Translations under genes and position numbers: made by a program
Notes under the pieces: model-generated
Told to the model about the DNA's origin: nothing
The model's database searches: none
The model's input: only the letters and a program-made list of their open reading frames with translations
NCBI GenBank assembly: GCA_035275625.1
Contig: DATEMK010000254.1
Location: 1-12,100 of the forward strand
Source of the DNA: DATEMK01 sp035275625
GTDB taxonomy: Bacteria; Bacteroidota; Bacteroidia; AKYH767-A; OLB10
Direction: 5' to 3'
DNA length: 12,100 bases
Shown here: positions 1-6,031 of the stretch, in pieces
Layout of the letters: every line of letters starts with the position of its first letter
Position numbering within the stretch: position 1 is the first letter of the stretch

Positions 1-34
1 TGTCCGGTATTTAATTGAAACCATTCAAAAACCA

Positions 35-106
35 CTTGCATAATAAACACGATCTCACTTATGTTTATAATAGATGCTATTTTTATTGAGCTGCTGCTTA
101 TGCAAG
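35..106. repeat. Nested inverted repeats
   Basis: CTTGCATAA at 35-43 is perfectly complementary to TTATGCAAG at 98-106. Between them ATAAACA (43-49) pairs with TGTTTAT (62-68). The two stems share base 43, so they could form alternative or stacked structures in single-stranded DNA or RNA. No coding frame accounts for them. Possible roles are a recombination site, a transposon end or a structured RNA; the sequence does not decide. Confidence 0.45.
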
Positions 107-241
107 ATCGGGTAAAATATGGATGCATTCTCAATGGCGAACCGGGTGATTTGATTTTTTGAAAAGTTCAACCCGTTCACAGCCGCCTCATAAAAAATGA
201 AATCTATGAAACTGCATTATGTTGTGCGGATGGGGGTGTTT

Positions 242-285
242 TTCACTCTTGACATTGGATAAAAATGTACACACGACAGAGTGAA
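242..285. repeat. Nested hairpin, 8-bp outer stem
   Basis: TTCACTCT (242-249) pairs perfectly with AGAGTGAA (278-285). Inside it ACATT (252-256) pairs with AATGT (264-268) around a seven-base loop. The result is a coaxial two-part stem flanked on both sides by GGGGGTGTTT words. There is no T-run after it on either strand, so it is a poor intrinsic terminator. Confidence 0.45.
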
Positions 286-292
286 GGAAACA

Positions 293-330
293 GGGGGGTG
301 TTTATTGACCCGGTCATTTGATTTGACCCC
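293..330. mobile_element. Possible insertion-sequence end (IS21-like character)
   Basis: This short stretch combines a G-run, TGACC-C-GGTCA (an 11-bp interrupted palindrome, 306-316) and a second TTGACCCC (323-330) spaced 18 bp after the first TTGACCC (305-311). Ends with several G-rich/GACCC words recall the multi-repeat termini of IS21-family elements, but that comparison is from memory. No istA or istB coding sequence is visible in the window, so this would be a relic or the outer edge of an element mostly lying to the left. Confidence 0.2.
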
Positions 331-357
331 ATAATAATTTTTATGAGTTATACAATA

Positions 358-404
358 CCGAAATTTCGGAAACCCGGCAGGAAACTGTATTAACATGCCG
401 GGTT
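358..404. repeat. 12-bp palindrome followed by a GC-rich hairpin
   Basis: CCGAAATTTCGG at 358-369 is a perfect 12-bp palindrome. One base later AACCCGGCA (371-379) pairs perfectly with TGCCGGGTT (396-404) around a 16-base loop. The hairpin lies about 90 bp beyond the stop of the leftward 251-residue gene and could end its transcript, but no strong U-tract follows on that strand. A palindrome next to a GC-rich stem would also fit an operator or a recombination site. Confidence 0.4.
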
Positions 405-495
405 GTGAGATACACGAGGAACAACCACGCCTACTGGGGGACTATGAAACTATTGAAAAAAGAACAATCAATATGCGAGGCAAATAAGAATCAAC

Positions 496-1251
496 CTATA
501 AACACTGTTTTTTCCACTGTTTATAATAGTGTTGTAACCCTGTTCTGTCACCACCCTTAAAATATTTACCAGCATTTAAGGTATCTATAAGTCCTTTCAT
601 TTCATTAGCGTATTCCGATTCCCATCCAAGTTTTCTTACAAGATATGACGCAACAACATCTCCATTGAGTTCTGGTTCGTATTTATGCAATGAAAGTATG
701 ATCGTCTTCGCAAGACGTTCATCACTCGGATGAGTAATACCCGTGGACATATTAATTGAACCAGTAAGTTCGATCATTGCTTTTATAACAATACAGGAGG
801 GTTCAGGAAACCCTTCAACTACAGTTTGATTTCCCCTTAACTCATCTGGCTCCCACGTTTGGACCCACTTTTGAGTATCTTCCTTTAACCAGGGAATTGC
901 AATGATTGCTCTAACTGAATAAAAATCATCAATTTTGAAAAGCCATTCGTCTGGTAATCCGAGTGAAATAACTATTTCAGAGGTATCATAGGTATCTTTG
1001 TAAGTATTTATCGTTTCAATTTTAAATACTGGTATGCAATTTTTAAAGGTATCTCCTTCAAAAAGGTTTTTAACTATTTTAGAGCCGTAAAGACGATCAA
1101 GCCAACCAACATTTTTTTTTGATAATGCTAAAAGAATAACAGTTTTTATCTCCGGATTTTCCTCTGCAAGATGACAAGCGAATTGCATTGCTTCTCGGTA
1201 TGCCTGATCATCGTTGCCACTTGTATCTATATAAAATCTTTTTTTTTCCAT
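496..1251 (-). CDS. Hypothetical protein, predicted alpha/beta N-terminal half
   Basis: I do not recognise the family of this 251-residue protein. Residues 1-120 alternate short hydrophobic strands (RFYID near 5-9, VILLAL 38-43, EIVISLGL 92-99, AIIAIPW 115-121) with helices. This suggests a small Rossmann-like alpha/beta domain. Residues 155-251 look mostly helical and end in a basic, aromatic tail. There is no signal peptide and no membrane segment, so it is probably cytosolic. The ATG has an A-rich following sequence and no obvious Shine-Dalgarno, as is usual in Bacteroidota. It is the last gene of the leftward accessory cluster, 58 bp after the small membrane protein gene, with a hairpin between them, so it may be expressed separately or at a reduced level. 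By position it could be a regulator, ligand sensor or immunity partner of the TIR-like protein; that is inference only. Confidence 0.75.
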   Translation of the reverse strand: MEKKRFYIDTSGNDDQAYREAMQFACHLAEENPEIKTVILLALSKKNVGWLDRLYGSKIVKNLFEGDTFKNCIPVFKIETINTYKDTYDTSEIVISLGLPDEWLFKIDDFYSVRAIIAIPWLKEDTQKWVQTWEPDELRGNQTVVEGFPEPSCIVIKAMIELTGSINMSTGITHPSDERLAKTIILSLHKYEPELNGDVVASYLVRKLGWESEYANEMKGLIDTLNAGKYFKGGDRTGLQHYYKQWKKQCL

Positions 1252-1268
1252 TTAAAATTTTTGATTAA

Positions 1269-1300
1269 AAAGGGCAGCATGTTTAAAATGGCCGCCCTTT
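1269..1300 (-). terminator. Hairpin between small TM gene and 251-aa gene (terminator or attenuator)
   Basis: The left arm AAAGGGCAGCAT (1269-1280) pairs with the right arm ATGGCCGCCCTTT (1288-1300), with one A-C mismatch or bulge and a seven-base loop. Read leftward, the stem ends CCC followed by five T residues (1271-1267), the form of an intrinsic terminator. It begins 9 bp after the stop of the 54-residue gene and ends 17 bp before the start codon of the 251-residue gene. It could terminate the upstream four-gene transcript, or act as an attenuator or as a structure near the downstream start. Confidence 0.6.
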
Positions 1301-1309
1301 AAAGAATTT

Positions 1310-1474
1310 TTATTTCGCAGTTCTAATTAATAATGCAATGCCAATAATTAAAAGTAAAATTGCTATGGCAGAAGAAATTTTATCTGCACTGCTTCCAAAA
1401 GCTTGAACAAAATAATTTCCATTCCCGAATGAAATCGCGTTTCCACCTTGATAATTCTGTATTTTATTATTCAT
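1310..1474 (-). CDS. Small single-pass membrane protein (54 aa)
   Basis: Reading leftward from the ATG at 1474 gives 54 codons ending in TAA at 1312-1310. Residues 1-31 are polar and Gly/Asn-rich (for example FGNGNYF at 16-22). Residues 33-50 form a continuous hydrophobic stretch rich in Ile and Leu, followed by Arg-Thr-Ala-Lys. The positive C-terminal end suggests the N-terminus faces outward, though a tail-anchored arrangement is also possible. It sits 30 bp after the stop of the TIR-like gene, in the same direction, and is followed by a terminator-like hairpin, so it looks like the last gene of that transcript. No family is recognised. Small membrane proteins beside a TIR-like effector may be sensors, membrane tethers or toxins; which one is not visible here. 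Confidence 0.6.
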   Translation of the reverse strand: MNNKIQNYQGGNAISFGNGNYFVQAFGSSADKISSAIAILLLIIGIALLIRTAK

Positions 1475-1504
1475 GTTATGTATTTAAAGAGTTAATATTA
1501 ATTT

Positions 1505-2611
1505 TTATCCCCTAAATTCATTAAAGGATTTCAGCAATTTCATTGTTGCGTCATACGACAATTCTTTTCCGTCATAATCGCATCTATATAAACCTTGCAA
1601 GTTGGATGGTAATTTTAATGATCGTTCACATAAGAGAACGAATTTTTTACCATATAAGGCGATAGCGGCACCGATCTCAATCAGTACATTTTGATTTATT
1701 GTGTGATGAACGTTCCCTTCTTTATCCAATAGTTCTAATTCACCTTCCACATGAATAACACCTGCATCACATTCTCTCATATCAGTAAAAACTTTTTCGG
1801 GTACTGGAATGGCTGTTGATTCCTTTTCTACGGAAATTACCACATCAAATTGGCCAAAAGTGAGTATTTCCTTAAGCTGATCAACTATTTTCTTATTTTT
1901 TCCGTGTGAAATAAAAACTTTTGATTTTGAAATTAATGCATTTGCTGAAGTCACAGGAATATCTTTTTCTTCATAATCTTTTATTATTTGTTGTTCGTTC
2001 ATTCCCATACCATCTTTAGTGGATAATTGGTCAGCAGATGTTTTTTCAGTTTTTTCGCCATTTATCTGAGTTGATTTTAAAGTTTCAAGAAATACGAATA
2101 GTCCTGTCGGAGTATCTCGGATTATTTTAACAAATTTTCCATTTTCTTTTATAAGTGCAAAAATTTGTTCCGTTTTCTCCCTCTTAACACCCATATTCGC
2201 CATAATATTTTTTGCAATATCATCCTTGGGCAATTTTTGCTTATTGTATTTTAAGAAAAAGTCGTTTAATATTTTAGGTTTAAGGCATGCCTCTTTCATG
2301 GCAATGATGTCATCATTTTCTTCAATTGGAGCAACGATTCTTCTTCCAAGATCCGTAAGGGATATCTCATTTGCCCGGCTCGCGCCATCAGTAATACCAT
2401 ATGCTTCTGCAGCTCCGGCTAAATATTGCCATTTTGAACTAGTTGGAGATATATTAAGAGCCAATGCAATTTCTTGGGGCGCAGCAGAAGAACCTGCAAA
2501 ATTATCATTAATGGCTTGAGCCACTTTTACAGCAGCTTCCAATGGAATCACTGGCACATCTGATTGCTTAATGTATTCCTTCTTTTCTTTAAATACTTTT
2601 CCTTTTTTCAT
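1505..2611 (-). CDS. Winged-helix-like protein with C-terminal TIR-like (PF10137-type) domain
   Basis: This 368-residue cytosolic protein has at least two parts. Residues about 22-95 resemble a winged-helix module: helices around AAVKVAQAIND and PQEIALALNI, then a wing-like segment ending in SLTDLGRRIVAP (84-95). This pattern is common at the N-terminus of bacterial TIR-associated proteins. Residues 98-178 are a helical linker and 180-215 is polar and probably flexible. Residues about 230-350 match the TIR-like predicted nucleotide-binding domain: KVFISHGKNKK (231-241), a central strand FDVVISVEKE (255-264), CDAGVIHV (281-288), NQNVLIEIG (306-314), FVLLCE (324-329) and LPSNLQGLYRCDYDG (334-348). 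Glu312 in the NVLIEIG helix is the best candidate for the catalytic glutamate used by NAD-cleaving TIR domains; that assignment is by family analogy. Members of this group act as NADase effectors in anti-phage systems such as CBASS and Pycsar. No cyclase gene is present here, so the trigger is probably sensed by the N-terminal part or by a neighbour. Confidence 0.85.
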   Translation of the reverse strand: MKKGKVFKEKKEYIKQSDVPVIPLEAAVKVAQAINDNFAGSSAAPQEIALALNISPTSSKWQYLAGAAEAYGITDGASRANEISLTDLGRRIVAPIEENDDIIAMKEACLKPKILNDFFLKYNKQKLPKDDIAKNIMANMGVKREKTEQIFALIKENGKFVKIIRDTPTGLFVFLETLKSTQINGEKTEKTSADQLSTKDGMGMNEQQIIKDYEEKDIPVTSANALISKSKVFISHGKNKKIVDQLKEILTFGQFDVVISVEKESTAIPVPEKVFTDMRECDAGVIHVEGELELLDKEGNVHHTINQNVLIEIGAAIALYGKKFVLLCERSLKLPSNLQGLYRCDYDGKELSYDATMKLLKSFNEFRG

Positions 2612-2664
2612 TTTTAATAAATTTTAGTTTGTTATAGTATAATTAATTGTTTCCTATTTAACAT

Positions 2665-2901
2665 TCAATGTTTTTGGTCTTTTGGCGGATTTGGATCCGG
2701 GCCATAACTATCCTTATCGCTGATTTTTCCATCTCGATTATGAATCACTAATTCAGCTTGCTGATTTTTTGCAATTTCCCTGGCATAATCAATAGCGTCT
2801 GCTTTGTTATCAAATTCTTTTGTAAGGCGATCATTCTTTTCACCTCGAACTCCCCAGCCATCTTCGGTGGGGACTACATGTTGATTTTTTCCTTTATTCA
2901 T
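2665..2901 (-). CDS. DUF2188 domain protein
   Basis: This 78-residue protein is essentially a single DUF2188 domain. The diagnostic pieces are all present: HVVP near 8-11, DGWGVRGE near 14-21, a central helix DAIDYAREIAKNQ (35-47), then ELVIHNRDGKI (50-60) and SDKDSYGPDP (61-70). The length is normal for the family and there is no signal peptide or membrane segment. The biochemical function of DUF2188 is not established. It starts only 5 bp after the stop codon of the J-domain gene, so the two are almost certainly co-transcribed and probably translationally linked. The TIR-like gene follows 53 bp later in the same direction. A proline-rich, charged C-terminal tail follows the domain. Confidence 0.85.
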   Translation of the reverse strand: MNKGKNQHVVPTEDGWGVRGEKNDRLTKEFDNKADAIDYAREIAKNQQAELVIHNRDGKISDKDSYGPDPNPPKDQKH

Positions 2902-2906
2902 GATTT

Positions 2907-3281
2907 TTATGATTTTAGATTTTTACTCATTCCATTTATTACCGCAGCAATCAGAAGCACAATACCTATAAATATAGCTGCCCGCGAAAAAAATTCAACC
3001 CAGCTAAACGCTTGTGCTTTTTTCATTTCAGCCTGTTGCTTTCCAAAACGCAATTTTGTTGTTTCTGAAGCAATCAGCTTTTCATCATAGGCCTTGCGCT
3101 TGATTTCATCGGACAAAACCTCATATGCTTCATTGACAAACTTCATTTGTTCCTCTTGTTTTTTTGAACCATTATTTGCATCCGGATGATATTTCCGACA
3201 AAGTTGATGGTATGCTTTTTTAATATCCATGGCTGATGTCCTTTGAGAAACATTTAGGATTAAATAGTAGTTTTTTTCCAT
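2907..3281 (-). CDS. Membrane-anchored mini J-domain (DnaJ-like) protein
   Basis: Residues 3-66 form a complete J domain, with helix II basic residues KKAYHQLCRKY and the invariant HPD at 32-34, followed by the helix III motif FVNEAYEVLSDEIKRKAYD (48-66). HPD is the element that stimulates the ATPase of Hsp70/DnaK, so this protein should act as a DnaK co-chaperone. The Gly/Phe, zinc-finger and C-terminal substrate-binding domains of true DnaJ are absent. Instead a charged linker leads to one hydrophobic segment at about 100-116 and a short KNLKS tail, so it is probably tail-anchored with the J domain in the cytosol. It is the first gene of the leftward cluster, transcribed divergently from the RloA-like ATPase. 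Its likely job is to recruit DnaK to the membrane or to control folding or activation of the neighbouring proteins; the latter is inference. Confidence 0.85.
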   Translation of the reverse strand: MEKNYYLILNVSQRTSAMDIKKAYHQLCRKYHPDANNGSKKQEEQMKFVNEAYEVLSDEIKRKAYDEKLIASETTKLRFGKQQAEMKKAQAFSWVEFFSRAAIFIGIVLLIAAVINGMSKNLKS

Positions 3282-3504
3282 AATTTTGATTTAAATTTGC
3301 GGATTGCTTGTCAAATAATATGCCAATAATTTTAATTTAGTGCGCTAAAAGCGCAAATGCAGCAAATTAATTTATACTATTACACTCGAAGTGTTAAAAA
3401 TATGCGTGAAATTGAAAATTATTAACATTTTGTTTAAATCTCCTTAAAAATGACAAATTGACATATAAATGCGCAAGATAATATAAAAGTATTATGACAA
3501 TAAT
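3282..3504. promoter_or_regulatory. Divergent spacer with two short inverted repeats
   Basis: The spacer separates the J-domain gene (leftward) from the RloA-like ATPase gene (rightward) and must hold both promoters. Two inverted repeats with three-base centres are visible: TGCGCT-AAA-AGCGCA at 3341-3355 and ACACT-CGA-AGTGT at 3382-3394. Their centres are 40 bp apart, close to four helical turns. I found no exact TAnnTTTG element on either strand; the nearest leftward match has one extra base (TATTATTTG, 3320-3312). The repeats are plausible operators, perhaps for the winged-helix protein encoded nearby, but this is inference. Confidence 0.45.
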
Positions 3505-4809
3505 ATGATTTTAAGCTTCTCTGTCAGTAATTATCTTTCCTTTAAGGAAAAACAAACAATCAGTTTTGAAGCTGCTTCAATAAGAGACTCTGTATTAACA
3601 AATACTTATCAAACCGCTTTTCATGATTTAAAAGTCTTAAAAGCCATTATCTTATTCGGGCCAAATGGAAGTGGAAAATCAAATTTTATTGAAGCCTTAC
3701 GCTTTGTTATCGATTTTATCAGCAATTCAGCAAAGGAGAGCCAAATCAACGAAGCCATTGATGTTTCTTATTTTAAATTCAATGAGGCAACTATTAAAAA
3801 ACCTTCTTCATTCGAAATTAAATTTTTGATCGGTGATTTACGGTACAAGTATGTTCTTTCTGTTGACAGTGAAAAAATTCATTATGAACAATTAATTCAA
3901 ATTGCTAAAACCCGTGAATACATTCTTTTTACTCGCACATTTAATAGCATTGTAATTGAAGATCGGTTTGGAGAAGCCCATAACATCGAACAATTTGTTC
4001 GACCTAACGCTCTCTTTATTTCTGTTGCTGCTCTTTTTAACATTAAGATAGCAATATCAATTCTTGAATTGCTAAATATTCAGAAAAAAATAATTTTTAT
4101 CAATGATACATTTGCTTTTGAATCAGTGACAGCAAAAATGATGGAGAATCCTGAGTATAAATTTGAAATTTTAAATTTTTTAAAAACGGCAGGATTGAGC
4201 TTTAAAGATTTACGCTTTCAAAAAAAAGAGATTGATCCTACATTGTTGGAAACCTTGCCAAAAGCCGCAAGAAAATCTTATTTACGTAGAATTGAAAATT
4301 ATCTTATCCAAACAGTATATGATGTTTTTGACGAAGCTGGTAATGTTATTTCATCGGAAACACTTGACTTAAGACACGAGGAATCGCAAGGGACGAGAAA
4401 AATGTTTGCGATTGCAGGTCCATTTATTGATGCGATTTTACATGGAAAAATATTAGTGATGGATGAATTCACTGCAAGATTACATCCAAAGCTAGCTTCA
4501 TTTATTATCAAATATTTTTATCTGCGAACACCAAATTCTCTTCTACCATCACAATTAATTTTAGCAAGCCATAACACTCATATTATGGATAAATCTCTTT
4601 TCAGGCGTGATCAAATTTATTTAACAAGGCGAGACAAATATTACGCATCTGAAGCTCAAAATCTCTTGCAAACAGGCATTCGTCATGATGCGAACTATGT
4701 AAAAAAATATCTTGAAGATGAACTTGGTTTTCTTCCAGAGTTAATCAAGCTTTCTTCTGAAAAAGGCCCACAGCAATTTAATTTATTTAATGAGGAAGAC
4801 GAAAAATAG
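3505..4809 (+). CDS. RloA/AAA15-type ATPase (ABC/SMC-like, abortive-infection family)
   Basis: This 434-residue cytosolic ATPase belongs to the AAA15/RloA group (COG1106-like). The N-terminus ILSFSVSNYLSFKEK is the usual opening of the family. Walker A is GPNGSGKS at 52-59. The ABC-like signature is HEESQGTRK at 291-299. Walker B is ILVMDE at 316-321 with Glu321 as the catalytic base, and the switch histidine is His356 in LASHNTHIMD. The later LFRRDQIYLTRRD segment (365-377) is also typical. The length is normal and all ATPase residues are present, so the protein should be active. Relatives are core parts of phage-defence pairs such as RloA-RloB, AbiL and PARIS (AriA-AriB), in which a TOPRIM nuclease-like gene normally follows. 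Here no such gene follows; the next gene is on the opposite strand. It may work alone, with the divergent TIR-like cluster, or be left over from a decayed pair. Confidence 0.88.
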   Translation: MILSFSVSNYLSFKEKQTISFEAASIRDSVLTNTYQTAFHDLKVLKAIILFGPNGSGKSNFIEALRFVIDFISNSAKESQINEAIDVSYFKFNEATIKKPSSFEIKFLIGDLRYKYVLSVDSEKIHYEQLIQIAKTREYILFTRTFNSIVIEDRFGEAHNIEQFVRPNALFISVAALFNIKIAISILELLNIQKKIIFINDTFAFESVTAKMMENPEYKFEILNFLKTAGLSFKDLRFQKKEIDPTLLETLPKAARKSYLRRIENYLIQTVYDVFDEAGNVISSETLDLRHEESQGTRKMFAIAGPFIDAILHGKILVMDEFTARLHPKLASFIIKYFYLRTPNSLLPSQLILASHNTHIMDKSLFRRDQIYLTRRDKYYASEAQNLLQTGIRHDANYVKKYLEDELGFLPELIKLSSEKGPQQFNLFNEEDEK

Positions 4810-4896
4810 AATCATTTTCGCCTCAGTTTGTGTCTTCACAGCTGATTTCTCCACTTCGCATGTAAATTTAATTTCTCAATTCGCCAAAAAACAAAA

Positions 4897-4918
4897 AGCC
4901 CTCCGTTTCCGGAGGGCT
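4897..4918 (-). terminator. Strong intrinsic terminator for the 301-aa gene
   Basis: AGCCCTCCG (4897-4905) pairs perfectly with CGGAGGGCT (4910-4918) around a four-base loop. Read leftward the stem is followed by TTTTTGTTTTTTGG, a clear U-tract, so it ends the transcript of the leftward gene at 4959-5864. Read rightward it is followed by AACCAAAAAAA, which makes a poor terminator for the ATPase gene. Confidence 0.85.
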
Positions 4919-4958
4919 AACCAAAAAAATGAAAACCGCAGCCCCTGTAATACCAACC

Positions 4959-5864
4959 CTACACCTTCACCATCTTCACAATCAGCCGTGCCGGTTTCTT
5001 CCCTGTCATCACAAAATTGTCAATCGTCTGCGTAACATAATTCGGGCTTTCAATAATAAGTCTGAAGGTACCCGTCTCAGAATCCTTCACCCGTGCCACT
5101 CCCCGCTTGCTCACTTGAACAGTTAAATTCAGCTCCACAACCTTCATCGTGCCCTTCGGTATCCGCTCATCCGTCACACTGTCCTCCAGCTTAACATCCG
5201 CATAGATCTTATGTGAGCCTGTATTCACAATCTTGGTGCTTGCCATAAAACCGAGAAAAAAATCCGGTTCAGTGCTCTTCAGCGGTTTCATCAGCCGTTT
5301 AAGGTCAGTCACAAAGTCATCGGCTTCTTTTACTTCAAGAGCCAGTTCCTCTGTGGCTGCGATAGTAACCGCTTCGGCATCCTTCGGAGCGCTCATCGTG
5401 TTTTTAAAATTATTTATCAGCACCTGGTAGTCAAGGAGGGCTGCCGCGTTCACTCCGTATCCGCCTGCCGTAAGCGAAGCCACGTTTGTATTCGCCCGGT
5501 CATGCACTAATTGGTTCCGCTGTTCCGCAGTGGTTTCTTTTGTTGCAAGAAGGCTGCTGAAAGCAAAATTAATTTCATGGAACAGCACAAGGTTGCCGTT
5601 ATCCTTTGCAAACTGCGCAAGCGGTCCTGCAATTTCAATTCCTTTTTGTGCCATCAGCAGCCGGTTAAACGCCTTCTGTTGTGCATTTCCTGTAATGTCC
5701 ATTTCCTGTATCGTTGCCAGTGTATCAATCGCAAGAATGCTGTCCGCCAGCAAATCATGCTTGGTAACAATGATCGCTTGTCCGTTCCAAATGGTGGGAT
5801 CTGTGTCCATAAAAGTTAACACCGCTCTGTCCCTGTTCTCATGTCTGCTCTGTCTGTCTTCCAT
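4959..5864 (-). CDS. Bacteroidota hypothetical protein with beta-rich C-terminal domain
   Basis: The function of this 301-residue protein is unknown. Residues about 10-200 are mainly helical and alanine-rich: an N-terminal helix HENRDRAVLTFMDTDPTIW, then a long series of helices ending near LKRLMKPL (188-195). Residues about 210-301 look like a beta-sandwich related to carboxypeptidase-regulatory or Ig-like folds, with the pattern ETGTFRLIIESPNYVTQTID at 263-282. There is no signal peptide or lipobox, so it is probably cytosolic. The organisation recalls multi-copy, lineage-specific hypothetical proteins of Bacteroidota; this is from memory, not a search. It lies 167 bp after the ECF sigma factor gene in the same direction and has its own strong terminator. 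Its base composition is visibly less AT-rich than the accessory cluster next to it, so the boundary of the accessory region may fall near 4810-4958. Confidence 0.75.
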   Translation of the reverse strand: MEDRQSRHENRDRAVLTFMDTDPTIWNGQAIIVTKHDLLADSILAIDTLATIQEMDITGNAQQKAFNRLLMAQKGIEIAGPLAQFAKDNGNLVLFHEINFAFSSLLATKETTAEQRNQLVHDRANTNVASLTAGGYGVNAAALLDYQVLINNFKNTMSAPKDAEAVTIAATEELALEVKEADDFVTDLKRLMKPLKSTEPDFFLGFMASTKIVNTGSHKIYADVKLEDSVTDERIPKGTMKVVELNLTVQVSKRGVARVKDSETGTFRLIIESPNYVTQTIDNFVMTGKKPARLIVKMVKV

Positions 5865-5918
5865 AACCTTGTCTTTTTAAATTGTTATATCTTTTTTCTA
5901 TTTCCTGTTATTTTCTCT

Positions 5919-5953
5919 TTACTGCTTACTGCTCACTGCTCACTGTTCACTGT
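5919..5953. repeat. Heptamer tandem repeat (5 copies)
   Basis: Five contiguous seven-base units: TTACTGC, TTACTGC, TCACTGC, TCACTGT, TCACTGT. It lies between the sigma factor stop and the start of the 301-residue gene, in an otherwise featureless 167-bp spacer. The graded changes along the array suggest successive slippage followed by point mutation. It may change in copy number and so alter spacing upstream of the 301-residue gene; this is inference. Confidence 0.75.
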
Positions 5954-6031
5954 TCTCTTTTCACTTATCGCTTATTCCTGTTTACTGTAACTATACCCCT
6001 GCCCCTCATTTCGCAACACCATTAACTAAAA

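Larger units (their letters stand above)
1..495. other. Gene-poor left flank rich in inverted repeats
   Basis: I see no convincing coding region here. The longest ATG-started peptides are about 16 codons (from 343) and 30 codons (395-487), and neither resembles a known family. The stretch holds several perfect inverted repeats, annotated separately (35-106, 242-285, 358-369, 371-404), and a G-rich ten-base word GGGGGTGTTT repeated at 232-241 and 294-303. Together these look like a mobile-element end or a structured non-coding stretch rather than an ordinary spacer. It lies downstream of the leftward 251-residue gene. What is seen is the repeats; their function is unknown. Confidence 0.5.

Noticed and set aside
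395..487. 30-codon frame in the left flank
   Set aside because: It is short, starts inside a hairpin loop/arm, and has no recognisable similarity or downstream support.
1..495. Retron or other reverse-transcriptase-associated RNA
   Set aside because: The hairpins are suggestive, but there is no reverse transcriptase gene in the window.
496..3281. Complete CBASS, Pycsar or Thoeris system
   Set aside because: No CD-NTase or Pycsar-type nucleotide cyclase and no ThsA-like protein can be seen. Only the effector-type domain matches.
4299..4511. Minus-strand frame inside the RloA-type ATPase gene
   Set aside because: It is antisense to the signature and Walker B region of a clear ATPase.
5233..5880. 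Several plus-strand frames inside the 301-residue gene
   Set aside because: They are antisense to a longer frame with protein-like composition and a matching terminator, and their own sequences look random (Ser/Cys/Phe-rich).
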